In this document: piece after piece, positions 8,408 to 17,957 of the stretch
How positions within the stretch are numbered: position 1 is the first letter of the stretch
How the letters are laid out: each line of letters starts with the position of its first letter
Source: Helicobacter_J cappadocius
Lineage (GTDB): Bacteria; Campylobacterota; Campylobacteria; Campylobacterales; Helicobacteraceae
Direction of reading: 5' to 3'
Length of the DNA: 64,000 bases
Assembly: GCF_030686155.1 (NCBI RefSeq)
Contig: NZ_JAUPEV010000008.1
Span: 1-64,000 of the forward strand
Program-made: the position numbers and the translations under genes
Notes under the pieces: model-generated
Database searches by the model: none
Told to the model about the DNA's origin: nothing
The model's input: only the letters and a program-made list of their open reading frames with translations

Positions 8408-10246
8408 ATGCAAGATTTCATCAAAATACTCCGAGAACATGATGAGTTAAAAGTCATAGACACTCCGTTAGATATTTACTTAGAAATCCCCCATTTAGCA
8501 TATTTGGAAGTTAAAAAGCCCAATGGCGGAAAGGCATTGTTATTCACAGCTCCTATTGATAAAAAAAATAATAAAAAATTTGATATTCCAGTATTGATGA
8601 ATGTTTTTGGATCTTACAAGCGTTTGGAAATCATAGTGGGTCAGCCCATACAAAACATACCCACGCATTTAGAAAAATTCCTGCATTTCACTCCACCTAA
8701 GGGCTATAAGGCGATATTTTCACAAATAAAAGATTTTTTCTCATTACGTTATACTCTCATCAAACAAATAAAATCTCCTGCCCCTGCTCAAGAAATTGTG
8801 TATAAAGGTAACAAAGTTGATCTTTTTGATTTGCCAATTTTGACCACTTGGGAAAAAGATGGGGGACCTTTCATCACTATGGGACAAGTATATACCCAAA
8901 GTCTAGATGGAAAGAAAAAAAATCTAGGGATGTATCGCTTACAAATTTATGATAAAAATCACTTAGGATTGCATTGGCAGATACATAAAGACTCTCATCA
9001 TTTCTTCCATGAATACAAAAAAGCTGGTGTGAAAATGCCCGTAAGTATAGCTATAGGTGGCGATCCTCTCTATACTTGGTGCGGTCAAGCTCCTTTGCCT
9101 TATGGAATATTTGAACTCATGCTTTATGGTTTTATCAAATCTAAAAACCCCAAAGTCATCAAATCTATAACAAATCCGATCTATATACCTTATGACTCTG
9201 ATATTGTGATAGAAGGTTGGGTGGATACAAGTTTGTATAGGTTGGAGGGTCCTTTTGGAGATCATACTGGATTTTATACTCCTGTTGAAGCTTATCCAAT
9301 GCTAGAAGTGAGTGCTATCACTCATAAAAAATCTCCAGTATATCTAGCCACGGTTGTAGGTAAGCCCCCATTAGAAGATAAATATATGGGATATTTAACC
9401 GAAAGAGTTTTTTTGCCATTGATTCAAACCACTTCTCATGGCTTGATTGATTACTATATGCCAGAAAATGGTGTATTTCATAATTTAATCTTGGCAAAAA
9501 TAGATCCTCAATATCCCGGACATGCCAAACAAATTATGCATAGTTTTTGGGGAACAGGACAAATGAGTTTTGTCAAACACGCTATTTTTGTTGATATAAA
9601 TGCACCTAGTTTTACCAACGCTAAAGCTACCACAGAATACATTCTCAATCATTTTTCTACACAAAATATTCTTATTAGCGATGGGATTTGCGATGCACTC
9701 GATCATTCTTCTCCTGAATATGGATTGGGTGGAAAACTTGGTATAGATGCGACACAACAAAGCTTGGAAAGAGATTTTGTTCTCTATAGCGATGAGGAGT
9801 TGCTAACACTTATTAAACCATTACTACCTGAAGCAAAAATCCTAAAGCAATACTTCACACAAACCAAAAATCCTATCTGTATTATCGGGGTTCAAAAGGG
9901 AAATACAAGCATTATCAAACTCAGCAAAAATCTCAACGATCTACAAAAATCACTCGCGATTGTAATTTTTGTAGATGAAAGTAAAAATGATCTCGAAAAT
10001 GCCTATATGCTTATCTGGAGAATTAGTAACAATATTGATGCCAAAAGAGATATTACTATTTTCAATAATACAATTTTTATAGATGCTACTGACAAAAATA
10101 ACATTGATGGATACAATAGAGAATGGCCATTAGAAACTGACTGCTCCGTTGAAGTCATACAGAAACTTCGCCAAAAAGGTCTAATAGAAGGTCTCACTGA
10201 AGGATTCATGAAGAGATTTCATATCTATACATCACCTAAAACATAA
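8408..10246 (+). CDS. UbiD-family decarboxylase, menaquinone (futalosine) type
   Basis: A 612-aa UbiD-fold decarboxylase using prenylated FMN. The conserved active-site segment EGPFGDHTGFY and the prFMN-contact segments around LHWQIHKDSHHF are visible. The length (about 610 aa rather than about 490) matches the long clade tied to the futalosine route to menaquinone, the only quinone route known in Helicobacter; the step assignment (MqnL-like) is inferred. The frame opens one codon earlier at a TTG (8405), but the ATG at 8408 sits better behind AAAGGG. yggS follows 12 bp later, as in H. pylori. Confidence 0.85.
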   Translation: MQDFIKILREHDELKVIDTPLDIYLEIPHLAYLEVKKPNGGKALLFTAPIDKKNNKKFDIPVLMNVFGSYKRLEIIVGQPIQNIPTHLEKFLHFTPPKGYKAIFSQIKDFFSLRYTLIKQIKSPAPAQEIVYKGNKVDLFDLPILTTWEKDGGPFITMGQVYTQSLDGKKKNLGMYRLQIYDKNHLGLHWQIHKDSHHFFHEYKKAGVKMPVSIAIGGDPLYTWCGQAPLPYGIFELMLYGFIKSKNPKVIKSITNPIYIPYDSDIVIEGWVDTSLYRLEGPFGDHTGFYTPVEAYPMLEVSAITHKKSPVYLATVVGKPPLEDKYMGYLTERVFLPLIQTTSHGLIDYYMPENGVFHNLILAKIDPQYPGHAKQIMHSFWGTGQMSFVKHAIFVDINAPSFTNAKATTEYILNHFSTQNILISDGICDALDHSSPEYGLGGKLGIDATQQSLERDFVLYSDEELLTLIKPLLPEAKILKQYFTQTKNPICIIGVQKGNTSIIKLSKNLNDLQKSLAIVIFVDESKNDLENAYMLIWRISNNIDAKRDITIFNNTIFIDATDKNNIDGYNREWPLETDCSVEVIQKLRQKGLIEGLTEGFMKRFHIYTSPKT

Positions 10247-10258
10247 GGAGAAACTAGA

Positions 10259-10933
10259 GTGAATATTTTAAGAAATAATCTTGACAAAATAATCTCTAGG
10301 ATTGAAAAAGCTCGTATCTCGTATTCAAGACATCAGATTATCAAACTTATCGCCGTATCTAAATACTCTGAAATAAGCGATATTCAAGCCATGTATGGGT
10401 GCGGTCAAAGGGCTTTTGGAGAAAATAAAATTCAAGATTTGAAAACCAAATCTGACGCCCTAATAGATCTTCCCATACAATGGCATATGATAGGAACATT
10501 ACAAGAGAATAAAATCAATGCACTCCTTGTACTAAAGCCCTCTTTATTGCACTCTTTGGATAGCATAAAACTTGCTAAGGCTATCCAAAAAAGATGTGAA
10601 AAAATACAAACTTCAATAAAAGCATTACTGCAAGTTAATAGCTCTTATGAGGAAACAAAAAGTGGTGTCTTGCCCCAAGAAGCAAGAGAGATTTATTTAG
10701 AAATTTTACAAACCTGTCCAAATATCAAACTAGAAGGCATCATGAGCATTGGGGCAAATTCAAAAGAACTTCAAAAAATAGAATCTTCTTTTAAAATCAC
10801 TAAAGATATATTTGATTCTCTGCAATCTGAAGGGGCAAAAACACTATCAATGGGTATGAGTGGAGATTTTGAAATAGCCATTGGTTATGGGGCAAATATG
10901 CTCAGGATTGGATCATTGCTCTTTGAAAAATAA
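10259..10933 (+). CDS. yggS: YggS-family PLP homeostasis protein
   Basis: A 224-aa PLP-binding protein with an alanine-racemase-like TIM barrel fold. The PLP lysine is in LIAVSKYSE; GENKIQD, WHMIGTLQENK, LEGIMSIG and LSMGMSGDFEIAI are family landmarks. Members buffer pyridoxal phosphate and affect amino-acid homeostasis, with no known enzymatic reaction. It starts at GTG (10259) with AAGGAG eight bases upstream, the Shine-Dalgarno overlapping the ubiD stop. It forms an operon with ubiD. Confidence 0.9.
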   Translation: MNILRNNLDKIISRIEKARISYSRHQIIKLIAVSKYSEISDIQAMYGCGQRAFGENKIQDLKTKSDALIDLPIQWHMIGTLQENKINALLVLKPSLLHSLDSIKLAKAIQKRCEKIQTSIKALLQVNSSYEETKSGVLPQEAREIYLEILQTCPNIKLEGIMSIGANSKELQKIESSFKITKDIFDSLQSEGAKTLSMGMSGDFEIAIGYGANMLRIGSLLFEK

Positions 10934-10936
10934 TAA

Positions 10937-11158
10937 CTATTCTAAAAATTTCTTTGCCATTTTAACTTGAAGCATTTGTTTTTTGAGATTTTCTTGATCT
11001 CCTTCTAGCATCTCGATAGTTTGAGAGATCAACTCTTGTGCAACTAAAAGCTCTTCCATATCCTTAAAAGAGTCTTTAGGGATATTCACAACAAGTTCAT
11101 AGGCTCTTTGAGTATTTTGTTCTAAAAGAGCGATTTTAAGACTATCTAACCAATTCAT
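10937..11158 (-). CDS. FliT-like flagellar small helical protein
   Basis: A 73-aa helical protein starting MNWLDSLKIALLEQN. The frame extends 15 codons further upstream, but that would lie deep inside fliS; the ATG at 11158 overlaps fliS by only 17 nt and has a GGAAAGAG-like site upstream. Position directly after fliD-fliS matches fliT, the export chaperone for the FliD cap. Sequence similarity to FliT is weak by eye, so the name rests on context. It is the last gene of the sigma28-driven flaG operon. Confidence 0.65.
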   Translation of the reverse strand: MNWLDSLKIALLEQNTQRAYELVVNIPKDSFKDMEELLVAQELISQTIEMLEGDQENLKKQMLQVKMAKKFLE

Positions 11159-11525
11159 TCTGATGAATCTCTTTCCATGCCTCAAGCAAACCTTTGGCCA
11201 CATTGATAACAGTATCTATTTTTTCACAGTTATTTTCAACATTAGCTTGAGTAAGTAGTTTTATTTGATGAGTGTATAAACCTGTTAGATAAGTCGCAAC
11301 TTCCCCACCTTTTTCGTAATCAAGAATATTTAAAAGTTCGGTGAAAATATCTGTAACGCGATTGATGTAGTAGATTTTTTTCTCAATATCTTGAGATTCT
11401 ATATGCCTTTTAGCAGCTGAAGCAAACTTCAAAATACCTTCATAAAGCATTTCGATAAGCTTTGCAGGAGATTCAACTGAAACCGAATTTTGTTGATAAA
11501 GACTATATGCGTTCGCACTTCTCAT
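11142..11525 (-). CDS. fliS: Flagellin export chaperone FliS
   Basis: A 127-aa four-helix chaperone that holds flagellin in the cytoplasm before export. NSVSVESPAKLIEMLYEGIL and IYYINRVTDIFTELLNILD match H. pylori FliS almost residue for residue as I recall it. The frame opens at an earlier start (11552), but MRSANAYSLYQQN at 11525, behind AAGGAA, aligns with the known family start and removes the overlap with fliD (10-bp gap). Confidence 0.92.
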   Translation of the reverse strand: MRSANAYSLYQQNSVSVESPAKLIEMLYEGILKFASAAKRHIESQDIEKKIYYINRVTDIFTELLNILDYEKGGEVATYLTGLYTHQIKLLTQANVENNCEKIDTVINVAKGLLEAWKEIHQNELVR

Positions 11526-11535
11526 TAGATATTCC

Positions 11536-13575
11536 TTATTTTTTCTTTGCAACAGATTGATCTATCATCATTTGAACGGAGTTGAAAGCATTATTGGCTT
11601 TTGCAATTTGACTATCATAAGCAGCAAATCTCTCTGACATGATGTCATACCTAGTTTTTAAAATATCCATAGCATTAGTCTTATCCTTTTGCAAATTTTT
11701 AGCATCTCTGTCCAATGATTCCTCATATACCTTAAGTTTCGCAGTACTACCATCGACCAAACCAGCTAAAACTTTATTTAAATTTACAAAAACTCCATCT
11801 TCATGAATTTCTTTGCCTTCATAGCTTTTTTTATCTGTACCATAAAAGAAATCCTGGACTTTTTGAGGATCAGAATTAATAGCACTTGAAAGCTGTGCTT
11901 CATCTAAACTCATTTTACTCTTATCATCAAGACTAAGGCCATATTTCATCAAACTCTGCATATCTGCCCCAGAACCCATTGTTTGAGAAAATACATTATT
12001 GATACTAGAACGAATAGTGCGAATATCACTCACTCCATTAAAAATACCTGCTATTTTTGTTTCTGCATCATAACGAGTAACCTCATCTAATTTAGGAATG
12101 AGTTCATTATAAGCTTTGACAAATTCTTTAACATTATCGATGATGGCTTGATTATCTCTACCAATAGAAATAATAGCAGGTTTGCCCGGCTCTGTAGTGC
12201 CTTGAAGTGTCAAGGAAACACCACTGATAACATCATTTATATCATTAGTTGGCCTTGTTACACTCACTCCATTATAAGAAAACTTTGCATCTGAAGCACT
12301 TTGAAGATTTTTGAATTTAAAAAGATCTTGTTCTAATTTGGAGTAACCCTGAATAATACCTTGCTTTAAACCTAAATCTTTGATAGCTTGAACACCTTTA
12401 TCATCTTTGGCACTGATGTTAATCTCTCCAATTTCAGAATTTAAAATAAGTTTGCCATTCCCATCGGTTTTGGCATGCATTCCAGCTATATTTTCTATGG
12501 CTTCAGCGATTATCTTAGCATTCTGTTCGCTTGTATTGCCCTTTTTGGTTAATTTAGCAAGATTAAGAGGAACACTGCCAATACTCATAATTCCCTCTAA
12601 ATGACCAGGTTTAACAGTAATATTTGATACAAGCAAATCATCTTCATTAGAATTAGTTTGATTGAATCCCAATTCAGAGAGCTTCTTGCCCGATAACTTA
12701 ATTTCATATCCTCTTCTATCATTTAGCACTAGAGATTTTCCATCATCTGAAAGCCCTACATTAATATCGGAATCTAACAAATCCTTTGTGTCAGAATTTT
12801 TACTGATGGCATCTTTTATAGATTGTTTTAGGGCTTGTGCCTTGTCTTGGGAAGTCATGCTATCTTTAAGGTCAGAAATCACATTGATGGTTTGATCATT
12901 GCCATTTTTATCTTTAAGTGTAAGAACAAAATCCCCTTCAGCTAGATCAATAGGTTTATCAGAGATTGGTTCTGAAGAGAGAATAGAACCAAAATATATT
13001 TTGTTAGCTTCTCCTGTATTTTTGGAGTTTATCATCAACTGATAAGGCTTGGCCCCACCTGTTTTCATTATGATACCATTGACTTCACCTTTGGTGGTAT
13101 CTGTGATTGCTTGTGCCACATCGCCCACACTCATACCTGCTTTTATATCAATGGTGTAATTTTTTCCATTGGTGAAAAATTTCAACTTCACATCACGATC
13201 ACTAAAAGCATCATCTCTGGAAGAAAATTTCGTACCCACCTCATTAATATCGCCTTGTGCCAGGCTTTCTACATCAATTTTAATATCTTGGATAGGCACA
13301 CCTGCACTCACACTTGCTTTTATAGCATCGCCTGTAACATTGCTCGTTCTAGCCATATATGGAGCAGAATCTGAAAGATTTTTTGCAGGTGTTTTAAGAT
13401 TACTAATAAGCGACTTTATTTCAACAAGCTCTTTTTGCTTTTCAACATTAGTCTCCATTTTTTTATCAATTGGAGCAATCATTGTTTTTTCATCAGCTTT
13501 TTTTAGCTTATCGATCACATCATAATTTAAAACATTGCTCCCTATTCCTAGAGAGCTAAGTTTGCCCATTGCCAA
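11536..13575 (-). CDS. fliD: Flagellar hook-associated protein 2, filament cap
   Basis: This 679-aa protein forms the cap under which flagellin subunits polymerise at the filament tip. It has the LSSLGIGSNVLNYDVIDKLKKADE N-terminal coiled-coil region, a long variable central region (about residues 200-420) and a conserved C-terminal section with AIISIGRDNQAIID and FNSVQMMIDQ. Length matches Helicobacter FliD (about 685 aa). It belongs to the flaG-fliD-fliS-fliT-like operon and depends on the sigma28 promoter before flaG. Confidence 0.95.
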   Translation of the reverse strand: MAMGKLSSLGIGSNVLNYDVIDKLKKADEKTMIAPIDKKMETNVEKQKELVEIKSLISNLKTPAKNLSDSAPYMARTSNVTGDAIKASVSAGVPIQDIKIDVESLAQGDINEVGTKFSSRDDAFSDRDVKLKFFTNGKNYTIDIKAGMSVGDVAQAITDTTKGEVNGIIMKTGGAKPYQLMINSKNTGEANKIYFGSILSSEPISDKPIDLAEGDFVLTLKDKNGNDQTINVISDLKDSMTSQDKAQALKQSIKDAISKNSDTKDLLDSDINVGLSDDGKSLVLNDRRGYEIKLSGKKLSELGFNQTNSNEDDLLVSNITVKPGHLEGIMSIGSVPLNLAKLTKKGNTSEQNAKIIAEAIENIAGMHAKTDGNGKLILNSEIGEINISAKDDKGVQAIKDLGLKQGIIQGYSKLEQDLFKFKNLQSASDAKFSYNGVSVTRPTNDINDVISGVSLTLQGTTEPGKPAIISIGRDNQAIIDNVKEFVKAYNELIPKLDEVTRYDAETKIAGIFNGVSDIRTIRSSINNVFSQTMGSGADMQSLMKYGLSLDDKSKMSLDEAQLSSAINSDPQKVQDFFYGTDKKSYEGKEIHEDGVFVNLNKVLAGLVDGSTAKLKVYEESLDRDAKNLQKDKTNAMDILKTRYDIMSERFAAYDSQIAKANNAFNSVQMMIDQSVAKKK

Positions 13576-13600
13576 AACTTACTCCTTGGATTAATATACA

Positions 13601-13990
13601 CTAGCCTTTTTTATCAAAAATCAATCCGACAATATCGTGCATTTTTTTCATTAATTCGATCGCCTCTTTTGAAGGGATTTCACGTATTACTCTATCGCCT
13701 CTGCCCTCTGTTACAGTAACAACCAAACCTCTTATGTCATCATTATAGTTAAAGTTTATATCTGTATTGATTCTCTTCATTTCTTTATTTAATTCACTGC
13801 TCAATGACATCAATTCCTTTTTAAGTTCGTCTTGATGTTTATCATCTCGATAAGCTTGTAGATCTGCATCTTGAAGGGTCGCATTAGATTGTGTTCTGCG
13901 ATTTTCAAATGGTCTACCTGCATTACTAACAAGAGTGACAAGTTTATTTTGCAATGATGAAGCCGAACTTCCTTGTATATTGTCTATCAT
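13601..13990 (-). CDS. flaG: FlaG family flagellar protein
   Basis: A 129-aa protein of the FlaG family. The conserved C-terminal half includes DINFNYNDDIRGLVVTVTEG and VIREIPSKEAIELMKKMHDIVG. FlaG influences filament length and sits before fliD in Campylobacter and Helicobacter. Two ATGs are adjacent (13993 and 13990); the second has better spacing from AGGAGG. It is the first gene of the cap operon, directly behind a sigma28-type promoter. Confidence 0.9.
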   Translation of the reverse strand: MIDNIQGSSASSLQNKLVTLVSNAGRPFENRRTQSNATLQDADLQAYRDDKHQDELKKELMSLSSELNKEMKRINTDINFNYNDDIRGLVVTVTEGRGDRVIREIPSKEAIELMKKMHDIVGLIFDKKG

Positions 13991-14027
13991 CATTTCCTCC
14001 TAAATCATAAAATAGGTTATACTTTTA

Positions 14028-14054
14028 ATATCGGCAATAAAAAAAATTCTTTTA
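14028..14054 (-). promoter_or_regulatory. Sigma28 (FliA) promoter for flaG-fliD-fliS operon
   Basis: On the minus strand TAAA (14051-14054) and GCCGATAT (14028-14035) are separated by exactly 15 nt, matching the TAAA-N15-GCCGATAA consensus for flagellar sigma28. It lies about 38 nt before the flaG start and just inside the gap after the EnvC-like gene. This makes the cap genes late flagellar genes. Confidence 0.85.
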
Positions 14055-14061
14055 CACTTTT

Positions 14062-15327
14062 TTATTTGCTCGGTAAAATTATCTCCATTGGATCAATATG
14101 TTTGTCTTTTTGGGTGACTTCAAAGCCTAGTCTAGAATCAACCCTTCCAATAACATATCCTTTTTTTATCCTCAATCCTGGTTTGATTGTGGGTGCTATT
14201 TTATCTAATTGTGAATAAATTGTATGCATTTGATTTGCATGTTCAATAATAACAACCTTTTTTAAAATAGGGACTTCTTTAGCATAGACAACCTTTCCAT
14301 CAAAAATATTACGCACTAGTGCATTTTTTACATTTGATAACAAAGTTACAGACTCATTAAAAACCTTTAGCTTATACACAGGATCAAAATAAGGACCAAA
14401 TTTCTGTTCTACCTTATAGCTAGAAATAGGAGAAATAGTCTTTGGTCCTTTGTATTTAGTTGTAGAGATGCTCTGGTAAGAATTTGCAACTTGTTTTACA
14501 TCAATTGGAGCTATGAGTTGATTAGAATCGACAGGATTTGATTTTGCTTTGGCTTGTTGTTTTTGAGCTTCTTCTTTTGCTTTTTTTGCTAACAATTCTT
14601 TCTCTTTGGTTTGTTTGAGAATATTAAGATTAGAGAGTATGTTATCAAGACTTTTTCTTTCATTATCAATATCTCTAAGTTTTTTATCATAACTATCAAG
14701 TTCGGATTTTAAATTTGCCATCAATTTTTTTTGTTCCAAAATCATTGACTGGAGTTTTTGTTTTTTATCTTTTTGATTGTTGATAAAAACACTGATTTTA
14801 TTCATATTGCTTGTAATTTGAGATATTTGCAAATTAATTGATTCTTGTTGTTTTGTAAGCTCTTCAATCTTTTGTTTAGAATCCTTATTTAAACTCTTAA
14901 ATATTTCTTGAAGTATGATGTCATCTGGAGAAATAGGGCTTTGATGATTTAAAACCATAATAAAAGCCATGTCTTTTATAAGAATATTAGAAATACTATC
15001 TTCAATAGATTTTTTTTTCTTTTCAAACTCCTGAAGAGATTTTTTATAAGAATTCAAAGCTTTCTCTTGGGTGGAATTTTCAGATTGATTTTTATTGATA
15101 TTCTTTTGAACATTTTGGATTTGAGTATTGAGTTGTTTGATTTGATTGTGTTTCTGATTAATGGTATTTCCAAGCGTATTTAAAATATTACTGATTTGAA
15201 TTTTTTCTTTATCTTTCTTCTGTAGTTTGGATTTATTCGCATCAATATTTTTATCAATATCATCTATTCCCGCACCAAATAAAAAAATACTCACAAACAA
15301 GGTCAAAAAAACTATGCGGAGGTTCAC
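14062..15327 (-). CDS. EnvC-like murein hydrolase activator (degenerate LytM)
   Basis: A 421-aa secreted protein: signal peptide (VFLTLFVSIFLFGAG), then about 230 residues of coiled coil, a linker, and a C-terminal LytM/M23-like domain (about residues 305-420). The zinc-binding residues of true M23 peptidases are missing: the HxxxD site is replaced around KFGPYFDPVYKL, and the HxH region reads GFEV with Gly for the first His. Loss of these residues is the hallmark of EnvC, which activates amidases under FtsEX control. It overlaps ftsX by one base and completes an envC-ftsX-ftsE cluster. Confidence 0.8.
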   Translation of the reverse strand: MNLRIVFLTLFVSIFLFGAGIDDIDKNIDANKSKLQKKDKEKIQISNILNTLGNTINQKHNQIKQLNTQIQNVQKNINKNQSENSTQEKALNSYKKSLQEFEKKKKSIEDSISNILIKDMAFIMVLNHQSPISPDDIILQEIFKSLNKDSKQKIEELTKQQESINLQISQITSNMNKISVFINNQKDKKQKLQSMILEQKKLMANLKSELDSYDKKLRDIDNERKSLDNILSNLNILKQTKEKELLAKKAKEEAQKQQAKAKSNPVDSNQLIAPIDVKQVANSYQSISTTKYKGPKTISPISSYKVEQKFGPYFDPVYKLKVFNESVTLLSNVKNALVRNIFDGKVVYAKEVPILKKVVIIEHANQMHTIYSQLDKIAPTIKPGLRIKKGYVIGRVDSRLGFEVTQKDKHIDPMEIILPSK

Positions 15328-16136
15328 TAAACCCTCCTTTGGGATAAAATCACGACCAATACTGAGAAAAATGAAACCCCTATGGCAACAAGTAATAACA
15401 TCAAAAAATCCCCGCCAAAATTAAAAATATCCCCTTGAATTTCAAGGGCATTGGCTATTTCTTTGAAAGTATTTTGATAGGAAAGATAAATCGCCCCTAA
15501 TGTAATAAAAATACTTGTGATTATAGAATCAATAATCGCGAGTTGAAAAAGTATTCCGTTGCGAATCCAAAAAGGAGCTCCCAAAAAACTCATGATTTCC
15601 ATTCTCTCGCTATGCTCAAAACGCCAAATTTGAATCTGTCTAATCATAAGCAATATGGAAAGAAATGTGAGCAATGCACCAAAAACCCAAACATTCATTT
15701 TAATTAAAAACAAAAGCCTATAGACTTGATTGTGTGTTTTACTAAAGGATTCTACCTTTGTGATACCTGGTATCTTTAAGAGAGTGCGATTAATTTCCTC
15801 AAGACGATTTTGATCAGGAAAGGTAGAAAGTTTAAGAGAATAAAAAAATGGAAGATCTTTTTTAATACTCAAAAGATTAGTATCGCTCATATTTTGCTTA
15901 AGTCTATCAAGCAAAAAATCAGGATTGATAAGCGATAAGGATTTTGCCTCTTTGATATTTTTAGCTATGAAATCAAAACCGATTTTCTGAGTTGTAGCCA
16001 AAAGGATTGAATAACTTTGTGAAAGCTTATCCTCTTTGATGGAAATAGCACGATTAACCAAAACAATGCTTTGGAGACTGAAAAGCAATGCCAACAAAGG
16101 CACAATTAAAGAAAGATGTCGCTTAAGCATATTCAT
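15327..16136 (-). CDS. ftsX: Cell division membrane protein FtsX
   Basis: A 269-aa FtsX-type permease with four predicted membrane segments: one near the N-terminus (LIVPLLALLFSLQSIVLV), then an extracellular loop of about 120 residues, and three near the C-terminus. FtsX pairs with FtsE and transmits ATP-driven movement to periplasmic hydrolase activators. The start at 16136 is chosen because GGAG lies 6 nt upstream; an earlier ATG (16154) lacks this. It overlaps ftsE by 14 nt, and the EnvC-like partner follows directly. Confidence 0.85.
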   Translation of the reverse strand: MNMLKRHLSLIVPLLALLFSLQSIVLVNRAISIKEDKLSQSYSILLATTQKIGFDFIAKNIKEAKSLSLINPDFLLDRLKQNMSDTNLLSIKKDLPFFYSLKLSTFPDQNRLEEINRTLLKIPGITKVESFSKTHNQVYRLLFLIKMNVWVFGALLTFLSILLMIRQIQIWRFEHSERMEIMSFLGAPFWIRNGILFQLAIIDSIITSIFITLGAIYLSYQNTFKEIANALEIQGDIFNFGGDFLMLLLVAIGVSFFSVLVVILSQRRV

Positions 16137-16797
16137 ATACTTCTCCATTTGCAATATTGAGTTTTCTGTAAAAAATATTCAGATGATCTGGAATTCTATG
16201 GGTTACGACTACAACAGTAACATCAAGTTGCTCGTTTGCACTTTTTAGCAAACTCCAAATCATATCACTTGAATAATCATCAAGATTTCCTGTGGGTTCA
16301 TCTGCTAAAATCAACAATGGACGGTGTGCGATAGCCCTAGCCATAGCAACGCGTTGCTGTTCTCCTCCGCTGAGTTCAAGTGGCTGACGATTGGCTTTGT
16401 ATAACAAATCCACATGGGAGAGAAGTTTCTCTACTTGAGAATCACAAACTTCTTTTTTATAGCCATTAATCATCATAGGTAAGCGAATATTTTTTTCCAC
16501 GCTCCATTCTTCAATCAGCTTGTAATCTTGAAAAACGATGCCTATATTACGTCTTAATTCATTTATAAGGGATTTTCTAGCTTTTTCGATACTAATAGAG
16601 CAAACTTCCAAGCTACCTTCAAATACAGGTAAATTTCCGTATAAAGACTTCAAAAGCGTACTCTTTCCGCTTCCACTGGCTCCTGAAATAAATACAAAAT
16701 CCTTATGCTTAATCTCAAAATTTGCATTTTTAATGATAGGCTCTCCTCTTTTGTAACCCAAATACAAATTCTTTGCTCGAATAATACCGCTCATCAT
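16123..16797 (-). CDS. ftsE: Cell division ATP-binding protein FtsE
   Basis: A 224-aa ABC ATPase with Walker [11 protein letters not shown]-loop [10 protein letters not shown], signature LSGGEQQR, Walker [11 protein letters not shown] and switch His in VVVVTHR. It works with FtsX at the division site. Its ATG (16797) overlaps the trmB stop in an ATGA arrangement, so translation is coupled along trmB-ftsE-ftsX-envC-like. It has the highest density of diagnostic motifs in this operon. Confidence 0.95.
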   Translation of the reverse strand: MMSGIIRAKNLYLGYKRGEPIIKNANFEIKHKDFVFISGASGSGKSTLLKSLYGNLPVFEGSLEVCSISIEKARKSLINELRRNIGIVFQDYKLIEEWSVEKNIRLPMMINGYKKEVCDSQVEKLLSHVDLLYKANRQPLELSGGEQQRVAMARAIAHRPLLILADEPTGNLDDYSSDMIWSLLKSANEQLDVTVVVVTHRIPDHLNIFYRKLNIANGEVYEYA

Positions 16798-17954
16798 TTC
16801 TCCATTAATAAATTTAGTAATTCAAGATGTGAGTTTATGTTTGCCTCAGTACTTAATGGATGACCTCCAAAATAATACGCCCTTTTTTTCTCAAAAATGA
16901 CTATCTTATTTACAGGCCAACTAAAATCCCCAAAGCTCAAAATCAAGATAAATTTTCCATCATCTGTTCTAAAAACTTCGCAAATATGAAGGAAAAAATC
17001 TGTCTTGATTATTTTACCGACTTGATGGATTTTTTCCAAAGCATTGAAACTAAAAGAACTAAAACTAAAATCATACTCTATTTTTTTATCTTCACTTTGT
17101 TTTAAGGAAAAAATTCTCAGATCAAAAATATCTTTTTGTGCTCTCTGCCATCTTGCTTCATATTTACTGATGACCTCACTAGAGAGATTTTTTCCAATCT
17201 CTGCTCTGGTATTATTCGCTTTCATAGCAATTTCCAAACTATCTCTAAAATATTGTTCATCATCGGTTCTGAGTTCAAGAAATCCATCTTTTTTTAGCAC
17301 TCGATCTACTTGTGCTAAAAACTTATGACTTATCACTCTGCGATGAGGTTTTTTATTCCAAGGAACAGGAAAATGAACATAGATAATCTCACAACTATTA
17401 GAAGGCAATATCTCCAACAATACTCTAGCATCCATACACACAATATAAAGATTTTTAAGCCCCAACAAATCAATCTGTCTTAAAACCTGCTGGATAGATG
17501 GTGTGTGAATCTCCATTCCAATATAAGTTTGATGAGGATTTTCTTGTGCCAATTTGAGCAGATGCCTACCTGAACCAAAGCCAATTTCAATACAGAGTTT
17601 GGAAAAATCAAGCCTAAATACCTCTTGAGGTTTGAGAAAAAAATTGCTTTTTAGAGTTTGTTTAATAGAATCATTGTTCAGATTATGAGAGATTAGAGTA
17701 GATTTTTTTGCCAAAACTCGAAGAGCCCCTTTGAGAATTCCTATAGGACTAGGTTTGCTAATTTTTTCAGCTTTAAATAAAATAGCTTGAGGTTTTTTTA
17801 TTTTTCTGATAAAAAATTCGTCCTCTTCATAATCCATACATATCAAACTTTCGTTAGGATTTCTGATACTCACAGCTTCATAAAGCACCTTATACACTTC
17901 ATCAGTAAATGGCAATTTTCCAAGTTCTTCATATTGAGCTAAAAAATGGGGCAT
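16794..17954 (-). CDS. trmB: tRNA (guanine-46-N7)-methyltransferase, long form
   Basis: A 386-aa TrmB. The SAM-binding core is IEIGFGSGRHLL near residue 125, followed by YIGMEIHTPSIQQVLRQI and the substrate-binding IYVHFPVPWNKKPHRR. Typical TrmB is about 210-240 aa; here about 115 N-terminal and about 80 C-terminal residues are added, as in other Helicobacter and Campylobacter forms. The core methylates G46 of tRNA; the role of the extensions is unknown. It is preceded by the FN3 lipoprotein gene with a 3-nt gap. Confidence 0.9.
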   Translation of the reverse strand: MPHFLAQYEELGKLPFTDEVYKVLYEAVSIRNPNESLICMDYEEDEFFIRKIKKPQAILFKAEKISKPSPIGILKGALRVLAKKSTLISHNLNNDSIKQTLKSNFFLKPQEVFRLDFSKLCIEIGFGSGRHLLKLAQENPHQTYIGMEIHTPSIQQVLRQIDLLGLKNLYIVCMDARVLLEILPSNSCEIIYVHFPVPWNKKPHRRVISHKFLAQVDRVLKKDGFLELRTDDEQYFRDSLEIAMKANNTRAEIGKNLSSEVISKYEARWQRAQKDIFDLRIFSLKQSEDKKIEYDFSFSSFSFNALEKIHQVGKIIKTDFFLHICEVFRTDDGKFILILSFGDFSWPVNKIVIFEKKRAYYFGGHPLSTEANINSHLELLNLLMEK

Positions 17955-17957
17955 AGC

